Assembly: GCA_001949185.1 (NCBI GenBank)
Contig: BDGG01000002.1
Coordinates: 1,981,826-2,045,825, forward strand
Direction: 5' to 3'
Length of the DNA: 64,000 nucleotides
Origin: Ramazzottius varieornatus
Lineage: Eukaryota > Tardigrada > Eutardigrada > Parachela > Ramazzottiidae
Shown here: piece after piece, positions 10,873-23,238 of the stretch
Position numbering within the stretch: position 1 is the stretch's first letter
Layout: every line of letters begins with the position of its first letter
Notes under the pieces: generated by a model
What the model was told of the DNA's origin: nothing
Databases searched by the model: none
What the model saw: the letters and a program-made list of their open reading frames with translations, nothing else
Position numbers and translations under genes: made by a program

Positions 10873-12300
10873 TTTTCGGCTGAGTTACACCCGAGCAACT
10901 GCAGGAATGTGTTCCGCCTAAGCAACTATCCCAATGTGAGGCGTGCAGTCGGTCTTGAAATGGCACGAAGTAAAGCCGAACATTGCGATCCTTTCGAGCT
11001 TCCAGCGTCAAGTGCACTTCAGTTACTGTACTCCCGCGATACACACGCCATACTTCCCTCTGTATTAGGAAAAGTAGTACTGCAAGTAAAAAAGTACCGT
11101 AGCGTTAACTGAGCTGATTGTCTGATCAGCTTGTTCTCAGCTTGTTCTTCGATCGAAGAGAACAGTGGTGACGAAGTGGCGGAAGATTCCTCTTTAGAGT
11201 ACAGCTTTTCGACTGATTATTGATTCAATAAAGTTCAAATTTTCTGCCCCCGGGAGGTGCACATTCCTGACGTACGTACGAGTATGGCGTGTGTATCGCG
11301 GGAGTACAGTAGTTAAGCATTGAGCTTAGCCAGAAAGCAGCGTGTTTGTTCACCTGAAAGAGGTTTCAGTTGTCGGGAGTATTCCCGTACATTGTCTATC
11401 GGGAAAGCCGCCGGTAATCCACTCCTGAAGATGGATGTCAACCCGGAAGCCAGAGCAAACATTCCCCCTTTGTGCCACTAGGTATGGCCGGTCGGTAAGG
11501 CCGTAGGCACACAACAGATGAAAAGCGCAGTATCCGTATTTTACATAAATCGTACTTTCGGTTCTGCAACATCCGGCATCTCGAGTCCTGACAAACTCTG
11601 CTGCAATTTTATCATCGTTCTCACTTTTCTTTCAAGGCTCTGGGAAACGCAGGAGCATAACGATCAAGGCCAGTTCATATGAAAATATCGAACGATCGAT
11701 CAGTTCCGAACTTCCGGAAAAGGGCAGTTTGTAAATCACGTGATCCACACTAGAAGCTCCTTAGAAGTGATACCTGATCCATCTGCCCACACACGTTTTT
11801 GCCGAATTAATGTTATATCATAAACGCTCTTGTAGAGAACTGAAAACCTGAAAGCTAAAACCGAACGTCCGCGGGAGGAAAGCCCAGATTATTCAATCAT
11901 CACCACTAGAGCGCCATCTGCCGGCGAGCGCTGGTTGACGACGTCACGGTATTCTGCACGATGACGCAGCGAGACACATGGTCCATGCCATGCGGTCCTC
12001 CCTGCCGAACAATTCCGATGGAAAGAAAAGAGGCTTGGTGAGCTGTAGCATGTATCAGCTTGAGATCGCGCATTTGGAATTTTCCCAAGGTGGAAGTATT
12101 CTATGGGGCTTTACAAAAGGTGCCGCACTCATCCACGTTATCTGCTGGAAGAAGTTCGCAGAACCTCAAGATGTTCCTCATGTTTATCCCAGATCTCCTG
12201 AGAACAGAAATATCGCATTCGTAGAAATCTTCTTGTCTTGCAGGTTGGCAAATCGGGGAAGAAGAGCTGAAGGAGAGTGATTTACACGATATTCGGCATC
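10873..12300. other. divergent intergenic region, about 1.4 kb
   Basis: Lies between the starts of the cyclase (-) and ankyrin-like (+) genes, so promoters of both are expected here. I recognise no specific motif. It contains the 31-bp inverted repeat pair at 11024/11311 and no credible gene. Confidence 0.4.
11024..11311. mobile_element. 288-bp element with perfect 31-bp inverted ends
   Basis: 11024-11054 and 11281-11311 are exact reverse complements (core CTCCCGCGATACACACGCC). No open frame inside. It looks like a non-autonomous DNA transposon, but no target duplication was seen and no second copy occurs in the window. Confidence 0.65.
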
Positions 12301-15174
12301 ATGGCAGAAACGGCTACCATCGTCACGGACTTCACCCACCACGTTGAGCAAATGTCCTGTGATCCCACAGTGAGTCGGGACTGGCCCGAGGAAGAATGCC
12401 AGAATTTTGTGTGCTGGATATTGCGCCAGTCCCAGCTGGACAAGCTGAAATTCCCCGGTTCTACCCGTCAGGACATCTACCTCCTCCACTGCCTCCTGAC
12501 CACCGAGGCATTCCACATTGACCAGTTATTGCGCCCGTTGGATGACGAGGTGATGGAGACAGTTCTCTCCATGGCCGTCACCAAGAACGACAGTATCCTG
12601 ATCAAATATCTGCTGAAGATGGGAGCATCAGCTGACATTCTCATCGGCCCTGTATCCTCCGTCTTCAACAAACCTTCCCTCTACGCTTCCGATCGTCAAT
12701 GTCCTGCCTTCACGGCCCTGCTGGTTCAGTTTGGCCAGCCACCTGCCAGAACTCCCGTTCAAGTATGCCGGTATAGGGAACGATAGGGCATACAAGCCTG
12801 AAGCCTCTCTCCAAGTTAAATGTAAACTGACATGCGTTCGATGCAACAGCTGCGGGAACACACGCAGTAAATGTGCTCGATGAATCAGCTGGTATGTGGT
12901 GTCCCCCAAAGGATCCATGACGTACTGCGCCGATTATATTGGGTGTGCTAAACATGCGGTTTGTTCCACAGACGCCAGCCGAGCTACAGGAAATCGAGAA
13001 CAACCACCTGGATCATCAGGCCTTCCTCCAGGCTATCCAAACCAACAATGTCGTCCAGTTCTTCGACAAAGGAGTTGAGTACGATATGGCGCAGCTCAGA
13101 CAAGATCCTGACATTGGTAAGACTTGGAATGAGTAAGAAATCGTGGAATTCAAAAAGCTTCCGTTTCCTCTAAACCTCTTCACTTCTTTTGAGCCTCGCG
13201 GGGGAAAAACAGTCATGAAAGAAATGAAATTTCCAGTGTGCGGTGATCATAATATAGAATTATCTTCAGTGTGGGTGGCAGAAACCAAAGTGGGGTTCCA
13301 CCATAATGTCAGTAAAACCCCAAAGAGGAACTTCACCCTTATGTTTATGTTGTGCAGTCTTGTGGACACAAGTTACATAACAGTCGGTCAAACAAAGTCA
13401 GCCCAGGGGATGCATTTCACACTCACGTGTGCCCGGCATTTCCACGATCGTAGAAGAAACGGCAGAGAGCTAACTTGAATTAACTCGACAGTATTGGCTC
13501 TAATATTGGTGCCAGCCACATACCTTCATCCATTCGATCGGGTCTGGTTTATAACTGTACGTCTCTGGTCTTTCCCCTAGTGAAAACTTGGACAAGGACA
13601 CATCGAGCCTACGTCTACGCTCGGTTGAACCAGCGCCGTCCTAACGGACCTGCCACCGTTGAGTTTAACCGCATCGACATCTTTTGCACCTACAAAGGCG
13701 ACATCTCGGTCAACAGTTACCTGATTGACGAGATCATCGAGCGGAAGAATGCCTTGCACGAAGCAGTGGCAAGGAAGAATCTACCTTATCTGAAGTGGTT
13801 GCTGGAAGAGAAGCACGCGGATCCCAACCAGCCCAGCTTCGTCGGAGGCCTCATCTTTGACCACGTCATCATGGAGTGCAGCCCCATCGAACAGACACTA
13901 CGGGGATTCCTGGTCTGGGACGACAAGGATAGCTTGCTGGTCGGTAGAATGATGGATCTATTGCTGAATAACGGCAGCACGCAGCAGGACCAGAGGAGGT
14001 CGCTTATACGGATACTGCGAGATAATGTCTCGCTTCATATGGGTGCACACAAGTTCTTGTCGTCTGTATATTGGCAATGTGGTGTCTACAGTATTTGAGT
14101 AACGGTTTGTCCTTGTCTGTAGTCTGTATGGAATTGCTGCATTTCATGCACATGACAAGTCGACTTTTGGATCGTGATCAGAGCGTCCTGACGGAAGACA
14201 TGAGCCACGAATTCAACTCTGGCTTCCCTTTGTACGTACTGTACAGGACCAAAACTGCTTTAACTTGCTATTGAGTTTTCTATTCCGTTGTACTGTATTC
14301 TAGAGCAGAACAGAATCATTTGCGAGCTCTTCAGACAAACTTGACAAGATTGTTTCCTCAGCTGGCGCACGCTGTCAGTGATGTTGGCTGAATGCGTGCG
14401 TCACATGGGAAAACGTTCTTGCCGAGTCTGCTCCAACTGGCGCACATCTGTGGTGTTATTGACTGGTGGGCTGCGCCACGTGGGAAGACTGCTCGAATCT
14501 CGCTGAGAATGTCTTCTGATGCATTTCGTATGGGTTATAGGATGCTGCGATCATGCGAGAAGAAGTGGTTTGAAGAAGCGGTAGAAATGTCGGCGGTCGT
14601 CCAGTACATGGACCGCGTCCTAGCCGAAGTTCCCGTCTTCCTGTCGCGCGTCACCCCGCCTGAGCACTTCTCTTTACAACCCGACACCTTCCGTACCCTA
14701 ACCATCCATCGCTGTTACCGTACCCTCGCCACGCTCTTCAAGACCTACGGATGTCGCGCGGTGTCCGTCGCGCCTCTCTCCCTGATGATCGCCGTCCCGC
14801 CAGCGAACATCGAGCCCATCTTCAGCGACGCCCATCGCTCTCGTTGCTTCCTGCTGGAACAAGTCATCGCCAACCACACACGACGCGTAGGCGCTCTCAT
14901 TATCATCATGGCCCGACTCTTCCCAGTGACACATGCTGTGAGGGATTTCTTATTACAGTATTACAGAGTGTTGATAGGTGACGAGAATGTGATATTACCT
15001 CAGAGTGTATACAAGCTACAGAATCGTTGTGTATCGGTCTTGAAGCAGGAAGTCCTGGCTAAGAGGTTGACGGAAAACTATATCGCTTCGCGGTTGTTGC
15101 CGACACCTTTTAGTGATATCTTTCAGTCCAATGTTGAATATCTAACTTTAGCCATATTCGATCCTCTCGCTTGA
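12301..15174 (+). CDS. uncharacterised 619-aa protein with ankyrin-like repeats
   Basis: Exons 12301-12762, 12972-13116, 13581-14081, 14123-14240 and 14541-15174 join in phase to 1860 nt. The ATG at 12301 opens MAETATIVTDFTHHVEQ. Residues about 260-285 (ALHEAVARKNLPYLKWLLEE, then ADPN) match an ankyrin repeat well. Residues about 60-115 (LLHCLL, VLSMAVTKNDSILIKYLLKM) look like weaker repeats. The C-terminal exon is a Cys-poor, alpha-helical-looking domain of about 210 aa that I do not recognise. There is no signal peptide or membrane helix, so a cytosolic protein is likely. Ankyrin repeats bind other proteins; the partner is unknown. Intron 4 holds two hairpin elements. The last two junctions rest on phase agreement and are less certain. 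Confidence 0.75.
14360..14406 (+). repeat. GTGGCGCAC hairpin element, copy 4
   Basis: In intron 4 of the ankyrin-like gene (14241-14540). Arms GCTGGCGCAC and GCGTGCGTCAC; centre GTTGGCTGAAT. Confidence 0.7.
14435..14481 (+). repeat. GTGGCGCAC hairpin element, copy 5
   Basis: Second copy in the same intron, about 30 bases after copy 4. Arms AACTGGCGCAC and CTGCGCCACGT. Confidence 0.7.
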
Positions 15175-15423
15175 TCATGGAAGTTAGTGTTTCTTTTTCA
15201 TTCCATGGCTACTTTTGTTTCTAACTCACGTTGTGTCTCCGTTGCACATTCTCAACGGAGATGCAGTTCAGGTGTCCAGTGTACCAAATTTTACTATGTT
15301 CTCTTGTGGAAGATATCCACTAGACAGTCTCCATCGGGTGTTTTGCAGCGTAACATGTCGGAGCGCAGAAACACTGGATAGACTTAAGCTACTGTAGAAC
15401 GGTGACTTTGGTCATTTCCGGTT

Positions 15424-18400
15424 CTAGAGGAAGGCATCCAGACGCATGGAGCTTCTTGCGATAATGTCCTGGCACGACATTAGCGGGTTTCTGAAGAAAA
15501 AAATTGACCCGCATTTAAAGGCCTGCCGTTTGGGGGGGGGGAAGAGGAAACTGCGGGAGTATTGAGGGACGAAAGCGACAGGGCAACTTACGTGGCTGAA
15601 TGAGCTTCCAGCACGCGAGCTTGAACATTGTTGATGGGCGAGTTGAGGCACATGATAGTGGCCAGTGACACCTTTCGGATTTCTTGCAGTTGGGCTACAA
15701 TAGAACGTTCATTCTTGATTGGGTTTCACGTGAACGGGTAACGGCGGTAACAGTAAGGCAAAGGCTTACATGGTGTAAAGACATTCTCGTTCTCGTAAAA
15801 GAAACGGTCCCCGTTCTTTAATCTTCGGAACTGCTCGGTCAAGATACAGGCAAACGTAGGACCAGAGAGACCTTCACCGTTGACGGGCTTCTCCGACATT
15901 CCACCGGCGAAGAAATCCTACGTAAAAACGTCAATGGGGTAAATGAGTCTTGATGGCTCGATCATTCCGAGTTCATCAATACGGAGCTGTTTCCAAATGG
16001 GCAAGTCGGCAACGGTATTGAACACTGTCGTTTGTGTTGACTCCACTGGCGCACGTTTGCATTGTAATTGGCTGAGAATGTGCGCCATTTGAAAAACGAC
16101 CATTTTCCAATCGTTCCCCGACGTTTCAGTTGATTTATTTCGGTGCCATCTTTGCTATTATGTACCGTGTACTTACAACGTCGTTGATGTTCTTGTAGAT
16201 TGATGCAAGGTTAGCGGCGTTCTGGGGCGAAGTAACTCGTTCGAGGTCGCTGAGGCTGTTAATAGGTGGTAGTCCACAGAACTTCCTCATTTGGAGGTAC
16301 GTGGGAACTCCGTGGTCGCGACCCCGCTGGACGTTCATGGCCAGCTGATCGAAACCTGTGGACCTGTTTGGCGGCTTGTACATCTGGTTCTGGAAGACGA
16401 AAGAGAAATCCACGTCAAAGTTCTGAGCACGTTTTCGGGCCATGCCGGCAATCAGTTGGTCCAGAACGCCGGCCTTGTACCTTTGGATGAAGCAAAATAG
16501 GTTGAATTCAAAGTACAGAAACAAAACCAGAAAAATTTGATGATCCTCAAGTATCTACAATTCAAGAGCTGAATCAACAATACGGAGCTCGGCGGATAAA
16601 TTCGACAAGTCATTTTTACTATGTGGTGCAAGTTCCCAATAATCTTAGCCGAACGCGTGCGCCAATTTTGAAAAATGATCAAATTTGACCAAGTCGTTTT
16701 CCCATGGGGCTCACCTTTCCAGTGACTTTGGTTGGAAGCGTGCGCCACTTGAGAAATCGATCTCGTCGCATTTCTTTCCGTGTTTTGTTACTTCACCGGT
16801 AACCGACGTGATTAGATGCTTACCACATGTTCGGATTGAAAAAGTGTAAAAAGAATGGGGTCTCTGTGCCATTGTCTTGTAAGACTGGCAGCTCGTTCCC
16901 GGCCAGCGTATGCAGACGGAAGGCCGCCGCGGCAAACTCCACCGTGACAGTCGCATCCACGTCAGGATTGTAGCTGTTGGAGTAGCCGGTATCCCTCAGT
17001 GCTACGCCGTTTCGTCCATCGTTGTAGAGTCGTCTACCAAGGATCAATGGGATCATTTCTTTGTAGCTTATGTGCTGAACCATGGCGCCGACAATCTTGC
17101 GTGTCATCTGGAAGGTCGTCTCGTCAGTAGCTCCAGGTAAGCGGGTGAAGAGGAACTGGGCGATGCGGTTGTGCTCGCGTAGGAAGAGGCTGTGAAGGGC
17201 CACTAGGCCGGTGTGTAGATTGACACGTATATCACCGGCATCGACGCATTTCCTGTCGGGGCTAGGCGCGACGCAGGCCAGAGCGTCGGATCCACCGGGC
17301 ACCATCACGACATTCTGCGCCTTTATGAGGGGCGAATCGTTAATTTTCAACATGCCGCCAGATCCTGATCGCAACCTGTGACCATAAGGATTTTTCAGCC
17401 CGAGCACGTTTTGTACTTGATCCCCTTAGTTGATAGTTTACCGTGCTGCGTCACTGTCCTTGTTGCCGTACATGTGCGAAGCGTCAATGTAAGACGCTAC
17501 TCCGTTGACGGGTACTCGGATCCCTGGGACAAAGAAGTTTCAGTATGTCGGCATCGGCTTGAGAAAGTACGGTGCAAGTACGAAGAGAAAGGACCAAGCA
17601 ATAACGGCGGCAACATTAAAGTCAACCGTAGAAAATTGTCGAGAATTGTGTGGAACTGACTTCACCTTAATTTCCGATACTTTTCTACGGTTGAACTACA
17701 CAATGCAGTCTTTTCAACTTGGTCCAGACTTTCTCTTCGTGCCCGTACCAGCCCAGACACTTACTTAGCGAGCAGCCGGTCACGGGCGCTGGCTTTGAAC
17801 GAACAAACTCCATGCAAGTGGTACCCAACGGACCAAAAACGGGATCATTGGCCGGAACAAAGATTGGGAAGCACGATGGATGCACTGGACAGCTGGGATT
17901 CGGGTTGGCGTTCGGCGAGCAGCACTGGACGGTGATCGAGTTGCCTATAATCGAGTGGAAACCGGTCATGTCTGGCGGTCAAGTATAAAGAAAGCCAAAG
18001 TAATTGTCTCACTAGAGTTGGTCGGGTCGGGAACCTTTTCCGCCGGAGCTGAAGGGAAAAAATAACTGTCAAATTTTAGTGCTGGCAGTTTGGACTGACC
18101 ACAAGCGGAACCTGGTGTGACTTACTGTTGACTATGTCGTGAGCAATGAACTGCGCATACTGGACCAGCATGAAAGTTATGTCCCGGTCCTCGGAATCTC
18201 TGTTCTTTGACAGTGCAGTACTGACTGCGCGAGCTGATGGCAACAGCACAGGCTGAGAAGGCCGTGATGTCACGGAGAATGCGCGGGGTGTCGATATACC
18301 ATCCTGGTACGACGACTGTCTGGTCATGCGGGCTTGTGGATAGTCGCTGGAAGCCCATAATGGTCGCCGCAAGTTGTTGCAGGTCCCATCGAAAGTGCGG

Positions 18401-19179
18401 AATGGCCAAGCGCTGTTGCAAGCCACTGTCTTGTCTGGAAAACACACGGGCGGTGCAGGGCCAGGACCTGGAGGTGGAGGTGGGGGTGGCGGTGGTGGTG
18501 GAGCCCCATTTGGAGCTTGACCTGGCGGGCGAAGAAGCGGAGGCGGAGGTGGAGGTGGCGCTCCATTTGGAGGGGGACCTGCAGGGCGAGAAGGCGGAGG
18601 TGGTGGTGGACCAGCTTGTCGTCTCTTCCGTTGACTGTGACTCTGAGCGAGAAGATCGGCGCTGTCGGTGTCTCTGCAAAATCATCCGTGAACACAAGGC
18701 GGCATTTTAATGAGGATCGGGATTTTACACGAGCAAAGAACTCACGACAACTGTTGAGAGAGTGCGCGAGCTGCGTTCTCGCTGACGTAAGCGTATTGTA
18801 CGTTGGGATCGTGTTCCCCTACCATCCACGTCAGGCTTGATCGTCTGTTCGGGTCGGCTTCCACAGCTGCAACGAAACAGTCTCATTTGCAAGGTCAGGA
18901 GTTCGGAGCAAGTCGCAGATATCTGCGCGTCGTAAAGCATCTCCATTTACCGCATTGTGGCGATCTGCTGACTGCAACCATCCGCAGAAAGTCTTCTTGC
19001 CCCGTCTGGAGCGCAGACGGCAGATTTCTCATGGCGCGTCTCACATTGTCGTTGGGCGGGGGCGGAGCATCTCCGCCGGACAGCACGAATGTCGACACTT
19101 GATCGATATCTTGCGCGCTCACAAGATACGTCGAAACCCCCAGCTGGACGACAAGAATCAAGCAACTTGCGAACTTCAT
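15424..19179 (-). CDS. secreted animal heme peroxidase with proline-rich insert
   Basis: Ten exons: 19179-18951, 18866-18746, 18673-18126, 17971-17765, 17523-17442, 17375-16824, 16480-16177, 15917-15770, 15694-15592 and 15490-15424. They join to 2361 nt (786 aa), with phases consistent. The ATG at 19179 gives a signal peptide ([20 protein letters not shown]). Residues about 138-184 are almost pure Pro with Gly/Ala/Asn. The peroxidase domain follows: distal helix QFIAHDI (His about 295), AGDIRVN (catalytic Arg), [10 protein letters not shown], proximal helix AAFRLHTL, then QRGRDHG and the C-terminal NPLMSC. The family oxidises halides or phenols with hydrogen peroxide. Three active-site positions are unusual. 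The Asp before the distal His is Ala, the Glu three residues after the catalytic Arg is Leu, and the proximal RxxH is shortened to RLH. Family membership is sure; normal activity is doubtful. Confidence 0.9.
16043..16091 (+). repeat. GTGGCGCAC hairpin element, copy 6
   Basis: In peroxidase intron 15918-16176. Arms CCACTGGCGCAC and GTGCGCCATTT; centre AATTGGCTGAGA. Confidence 0.75.
16621..16669 (-). repeat. GTGGCGCAC hairpin element, copy 7 (degenerate)
   Basis: In peroxidase intron 16481-16823. The left arm is eroded (ATGTGGTGCA); the right arm GCGTGCGCCAA is clear. Confidence 0.5.
16701..16752 (+). repeat. GTGGCGCAC hairpin element, copy 8
   Basis: Same intron as copy 7. Right arm GCGTGCGCCACTTG intact, left arm mutated (GGGGCTCAC). 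The right flank continues with the extended end sequence ATCGATCTCGTCG. Confidence 0.6.
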
Positions 19180-21078
19180 GGCTGGACCCAATGGCTGACA
19201 GATACCAATGCTGCAGGCCGGCTCAAGGCGGGAAATTTCAACTGCTGGTTTCCGTCTCGGCCCACCGTTTAACATCGGTTTTTTTCTCAGAGCGTCTAGG
19301 CACTGCACAACACTTTAGAATTCTGACGTGTATAGCATCCGCTTTGGGGCGGTCTGGGTTCATGATGATTCGGGACAATCTGACCAGCGTCAGCACTATA
19401 AAACTTTCGGCGACGACCAGCGCACTCCACTTAGGAAGTAAGTAGGGAGGCACTCTGGACTTTCTCTGCTTTCAAATCAGGTTCAGCGGGAAGGTGCGAC
19501 GGTGGACTTACTTATGTCGCTCTGTCTGGAAGTGAGTCTTTCCGAGTGCGCGTGCCAAATAAAGACGCGCTACATATGCCGCGACACACGCTACCAGCGC
19601 TGCAAAGTCCAAGGTCAGCCGACATGACTACAGTGTAGTTGCGTAACGTGTTTTTGTGTACGTTTCTGGAGATGTGACGTAGAAACTAGATACGCTTGAA
19701 AACCCTTGAGTGGCGCGTATCAAGTGTCTCAGGTTCGAAGCGTAGGTTGAGGAAGAACTGTGGTTCTTTGTGACTGCGAGCAACGAAGTGACCAAAAAGC
19801 TTTCATCATACACTGACGTACAGTGAATTCATTTGGTCACAAGCTGACGCCGATCTGGGTGGTCGATGCCGCGAAAAAAATTGTAAGAAGTTATTTGTAC
19901 ATGTAACGCAATCCAGACTAGCTACGCCACAGAACGCAATGCCGATAAGTCGGATTTACCCTGTTTCTTTTTTTCGCTCTCAAAGTTCGGCATGATCGTG
20001 GTCATTCAGAAAGAAGCAGCGAATGAATGATGAGTGCGGCGTGTTGTAGCGTAAAAATATCCGATAATTGCGGATACAGTAAACCACGGCAAACAGCCAC
20101 TCATTTCAAAGTCAATTTTGTTAGATCTCCGGCTGTTAACAGTAAATGAACAAATTTTCATTGTAGATGTATAAGGCGCGTTGTTCCCGCGAAAGCGACC
20201 ATGGACTAAAGTTCCTGAAAGGCCAACGAGTTGTGGGCTTGAAGGTCTTCCTCATCTGGCTCGTGGCCCTACTCCTCGTGATTTTTTTGTTCCACGGGAT
20301 TGGTGCCAGAGCTGTGAGCCTGCCTTACGGAACGTGCACTGTGCGACATTTCAAGACCTTCGGTCAAGGTTGCGGATATCTGTCGACTGTAATAGCGTAT
20401 TCGTTAGTGGTCATCGGTTCGAGCACTGTTGAGATTTGACGGAGTTTGTAGGAAAATTGTCGTGACCGTATTACTCCTCCGCTCCGAGAGTACCGAGTCC
20501 TGCGGAAACGTCTGGTTACTGTAATAGCAGTGTTTCTATCCTTGATCTGGTGTCTTGCCAGTTCGATGCCTACAGTATGTAGTTATATGTGAATGTATTG
20601 ATATCGAACTAGGGCTTGACTTTCCCTTCGTTTTCCATGGTGAGGTGGGTATTTCAGAACCGCAAGTCTGAAGAGTTAATCATTTTCCGAGTATTCTGCT
20701 TCGTCGTTTTCTCATCGCTGCGTCAAGAGCCTGCCGAGAGAGGTTGGCGGACCTGGGCTAGGACCATCCAAACGAATGTTAGCGCCACTTCTGCCAGCCT
20801 ACTCTTGACGGCGCCCTCCAGCAGGCTCGTCACCGATCAAATCATCAAATCATTGAGGCACATTTGATGTTTTCGAAGGAAGAGAACGCCAACGTGGCGA
20901 CACATGAAAATGTTTTCATCATGCTTGACCGAACATGCTTTGAAAATTTAAGCCTGCAGAGAACAAAGGAATATCTTTTATCAGACAAGAGTACATCGGT
21001 GTAATGCAGGTTGACGTACATTAAATTAGAAGTTTAAAGGGTGTTTCGGTATGTTTTTCACATAATATTATATGACTC
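19180..21078. other. 1.9-kb intergenic stretch, one membrane-like open frame
   Basis: At 20167-20439 (+) a 90-codon frame contains a strong hydrophobic run (VFLIWLVALLLVIFLFHGIG). It follows an AG acceptor-like site and could be an exon, but no partner exons or family were found. Otherwise nothing recognised. Confidence 0.3.
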
Positions 21079-22797
21079 TTAAACTACTTCGTCTTGATGT
21101 TGTCGGATGGATATTTTCCTGGGTCGGTCTAGTTCCTGCATTGACAGACGACGCCCGATTCCGTTACTGCTGACTGAAGACGACGACCGACTTCGTTCCA
21201 CCGTCGATACCGAACTCACTACGAACACAGTACATGCGACCTCAAAAACCAGAACCTAAAGGTATTGTCAAGTCGCGCATGTACTGTACTTACGAATTCC
21301 AAGACCTTGGCAGAAAAGAAGCAAGGCTCGCGCCACCTTCTCCGGCTGTAAAAAGGTTAACGGTAGCAGACGGTGGAAAGTTTACCTTATACAGATGACA
21401 AGTAATTCGATCGTACCGCTTCGCTCAGCGGCTCGTTGACGTTATCGACAGCCAGAATACTGCATTTCAGCACATTGCTGTGGCTGTGCATTTCCTGGAC
21501 GCTGTCATGGAATGGGGAGTTGTCACCAACCACCAACATTGTATCGCACCTGTTACAATGAGACTTATAAAATACTCGATCCAGCTAAGAGAGCTCTGGA
21601 GAGAAGAAAACGAACCTGAGCTTCTCCTTCAGCATAGGTTGCAAATTGTTCCGCCTGCGAGATGGCGCGCAAACGGTTTCGGCCCGGGCATTTGTTCGAA
21701 TTAAGGTCGAGGTTCGAGTTGGACTTACTCGTGAAAGGCCTCCACTAGCATTTGCAAATTTTTACGGTTGACCGGTGCTCGGTTCAACTGGAACTGCAAA
21801 GAGCTGACATCAGATATCGGTCTTCGGAAGGTTACATTGCTACACGCACCTTTCCCTTATAGCGTTCCTGGAAGCCGGCCGAAGTGACGATGGGGTGTAT
21901 CAAGAAGAGGCCCAGAACTTGATCAGGGTACGACATCTGGGGCAAATCAAGAAACAGCAATGAGGCTATTTGGACAAGACCTGTCTGGTGATGGCTGGAT
22001 AACAAGGAGGGACCGATACCGCGAAACGTATGAGAATATTGGCCCCTGCTCCTTCGCCGAACCCGATCACGTAGGTGGTACTATGACCAGTGAGTGACTT
22101 GATTACTTGATAAACAGTGCTGCGGGTTGATAACGAGCCGCGTAATCAGGGCTTACTGAAGCTGATTAAGAATATCTGCCAGGCTATCGGATAGAGCTTG
22201 CAGGGAAGGGTACCTGAAGAAAACCACCATTCGACCTCGAATGATCTGAGTGGGCTATTGTTAAATCAGGACAGCTACTTACTCGGAAGAAAGCTCGCTG
22301 GTGTTGACGCCTTGGCCTGGTAGCTCGACGTGTATCCAAACCGATCTCGAGCAAAGTTCCTGCATGCTGGTATGCGACAGGAACTGGTCAAAACTGTGTG
22401 CTGTAGGGTGTCCAGGGTATATTCGAGGTCAACAGTGCGAATATGTAGGATCACGAGCAATGAATTGCTATTAGCGTACCATTCAAACCGAGATCGTGGA
22501 CCGTTAGGAAGACTGGCTTTGTTGCCACGTCCTTCGTGTCACCCTAAGGGGCAAGAACTACGTGTGCCGCCAACCGATGAACAGCAGTTACATCATCGAT
22601 CACGGTTCATGCACTCCGTGAAAAAGTACAGTAGCAAAGGACCGAATTTACCTGAACATGGAGCTTCATCTCCCCACTTCGCGCAGTCCGAACCACCATA
22701 TCCGGCGACTGCAACAAGTAAGGTATCGCAGGCGAAAATCACATTGTGTAACAAAGATTTTCCTCAAGGGCGAAGAGCTAATTCTCACCTGAGCCAT
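21079..22797 (-). CDS. NDRG-like protein, paralogue A
   Basis: Exons 22797-22789, 22543-22480, 22400-22283, 22213-22157, 22080-22020, 21936-21850, 21793-21729, 21654-21616, 21549-21417, 21345-21294 and 21218-21079 join in phase to 825 nt (274 aa). NDRG proteins have an alpha/beta-hydrolase fold without the catalytic triad and act in stress responses, differentiation and trafficking. Seen here: FLTVHDLGLN, HVELPGQGVN, the elbow GFGEGAGANIL (Glu where an active hydrolase has Ser), LGLFLIHP and LVVGDNSPF. The tail is rich in Ser/Arg (ERSRSSSSVSS, RRLSMQE), like the phosphorylated tails of NDRG1-4. The start (MAQ, then GDTKDV) is uncertain because the reading frame stays open upstream. It lies 440 bp from paralogue B in the same orientation, so a tandem duplication is likely. 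Confidence 0.85.
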
Positions 22798-23238
22798 GAT
22801 CGATGCTCGATGCGAATGGACACGAAACTGATCAGCTAGGACTTCGGTAACTTTGTGTGACAGAAAGAATTAGTAACGTTAACGACTGTTTCGAAATGTT
22901 CCGGTTCTGGCGATTTATATACGGCGAAATTCCATATGATAAACCTCAATGAAAAGATAAACATTTGCCACACAAACAGATGTGGATAATTTACTGTAAT
23001 TGTCAGTTGAACAATACAATATCTTGGTAGACTCAGATGGAGGAAATATAAAGTCCGATGCACATCACTCATGTTCCAAACGGTTCATGACTATCGTCAT
23101 AACGATCGAGTTTCCATAGTCATCATGGTCCACATTACCCAGTAAAACCCTCACAGCAACCTTTGTTCCATCAAGGAAATTCGAGCCATAATTGGCACTA
23201 CTGTTTGTTTGAATATGTTGGCTGATGTAATTTAGAAA
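22798..23238. other. intergenic between the two NDRG-like genes
   Basis: 441 bp with no recognised gene. A promoter for paralogue A is expected here; I cannot place one. Confidence 0.4.

Noticed and set aside
15532-15541. Run of ten G
   Set aside because: Inside the last peroxidase intron and upstream of a normal acceptor; no effect on the frame and probably just a homopolymer.
18122-18697. Long Ser/Thr-rich and His-rich open frames on both strands
   Set aside because: Shadow frames of the GC-rich proline repeat of the peroxidase exon; the third frame fits the phases and family.
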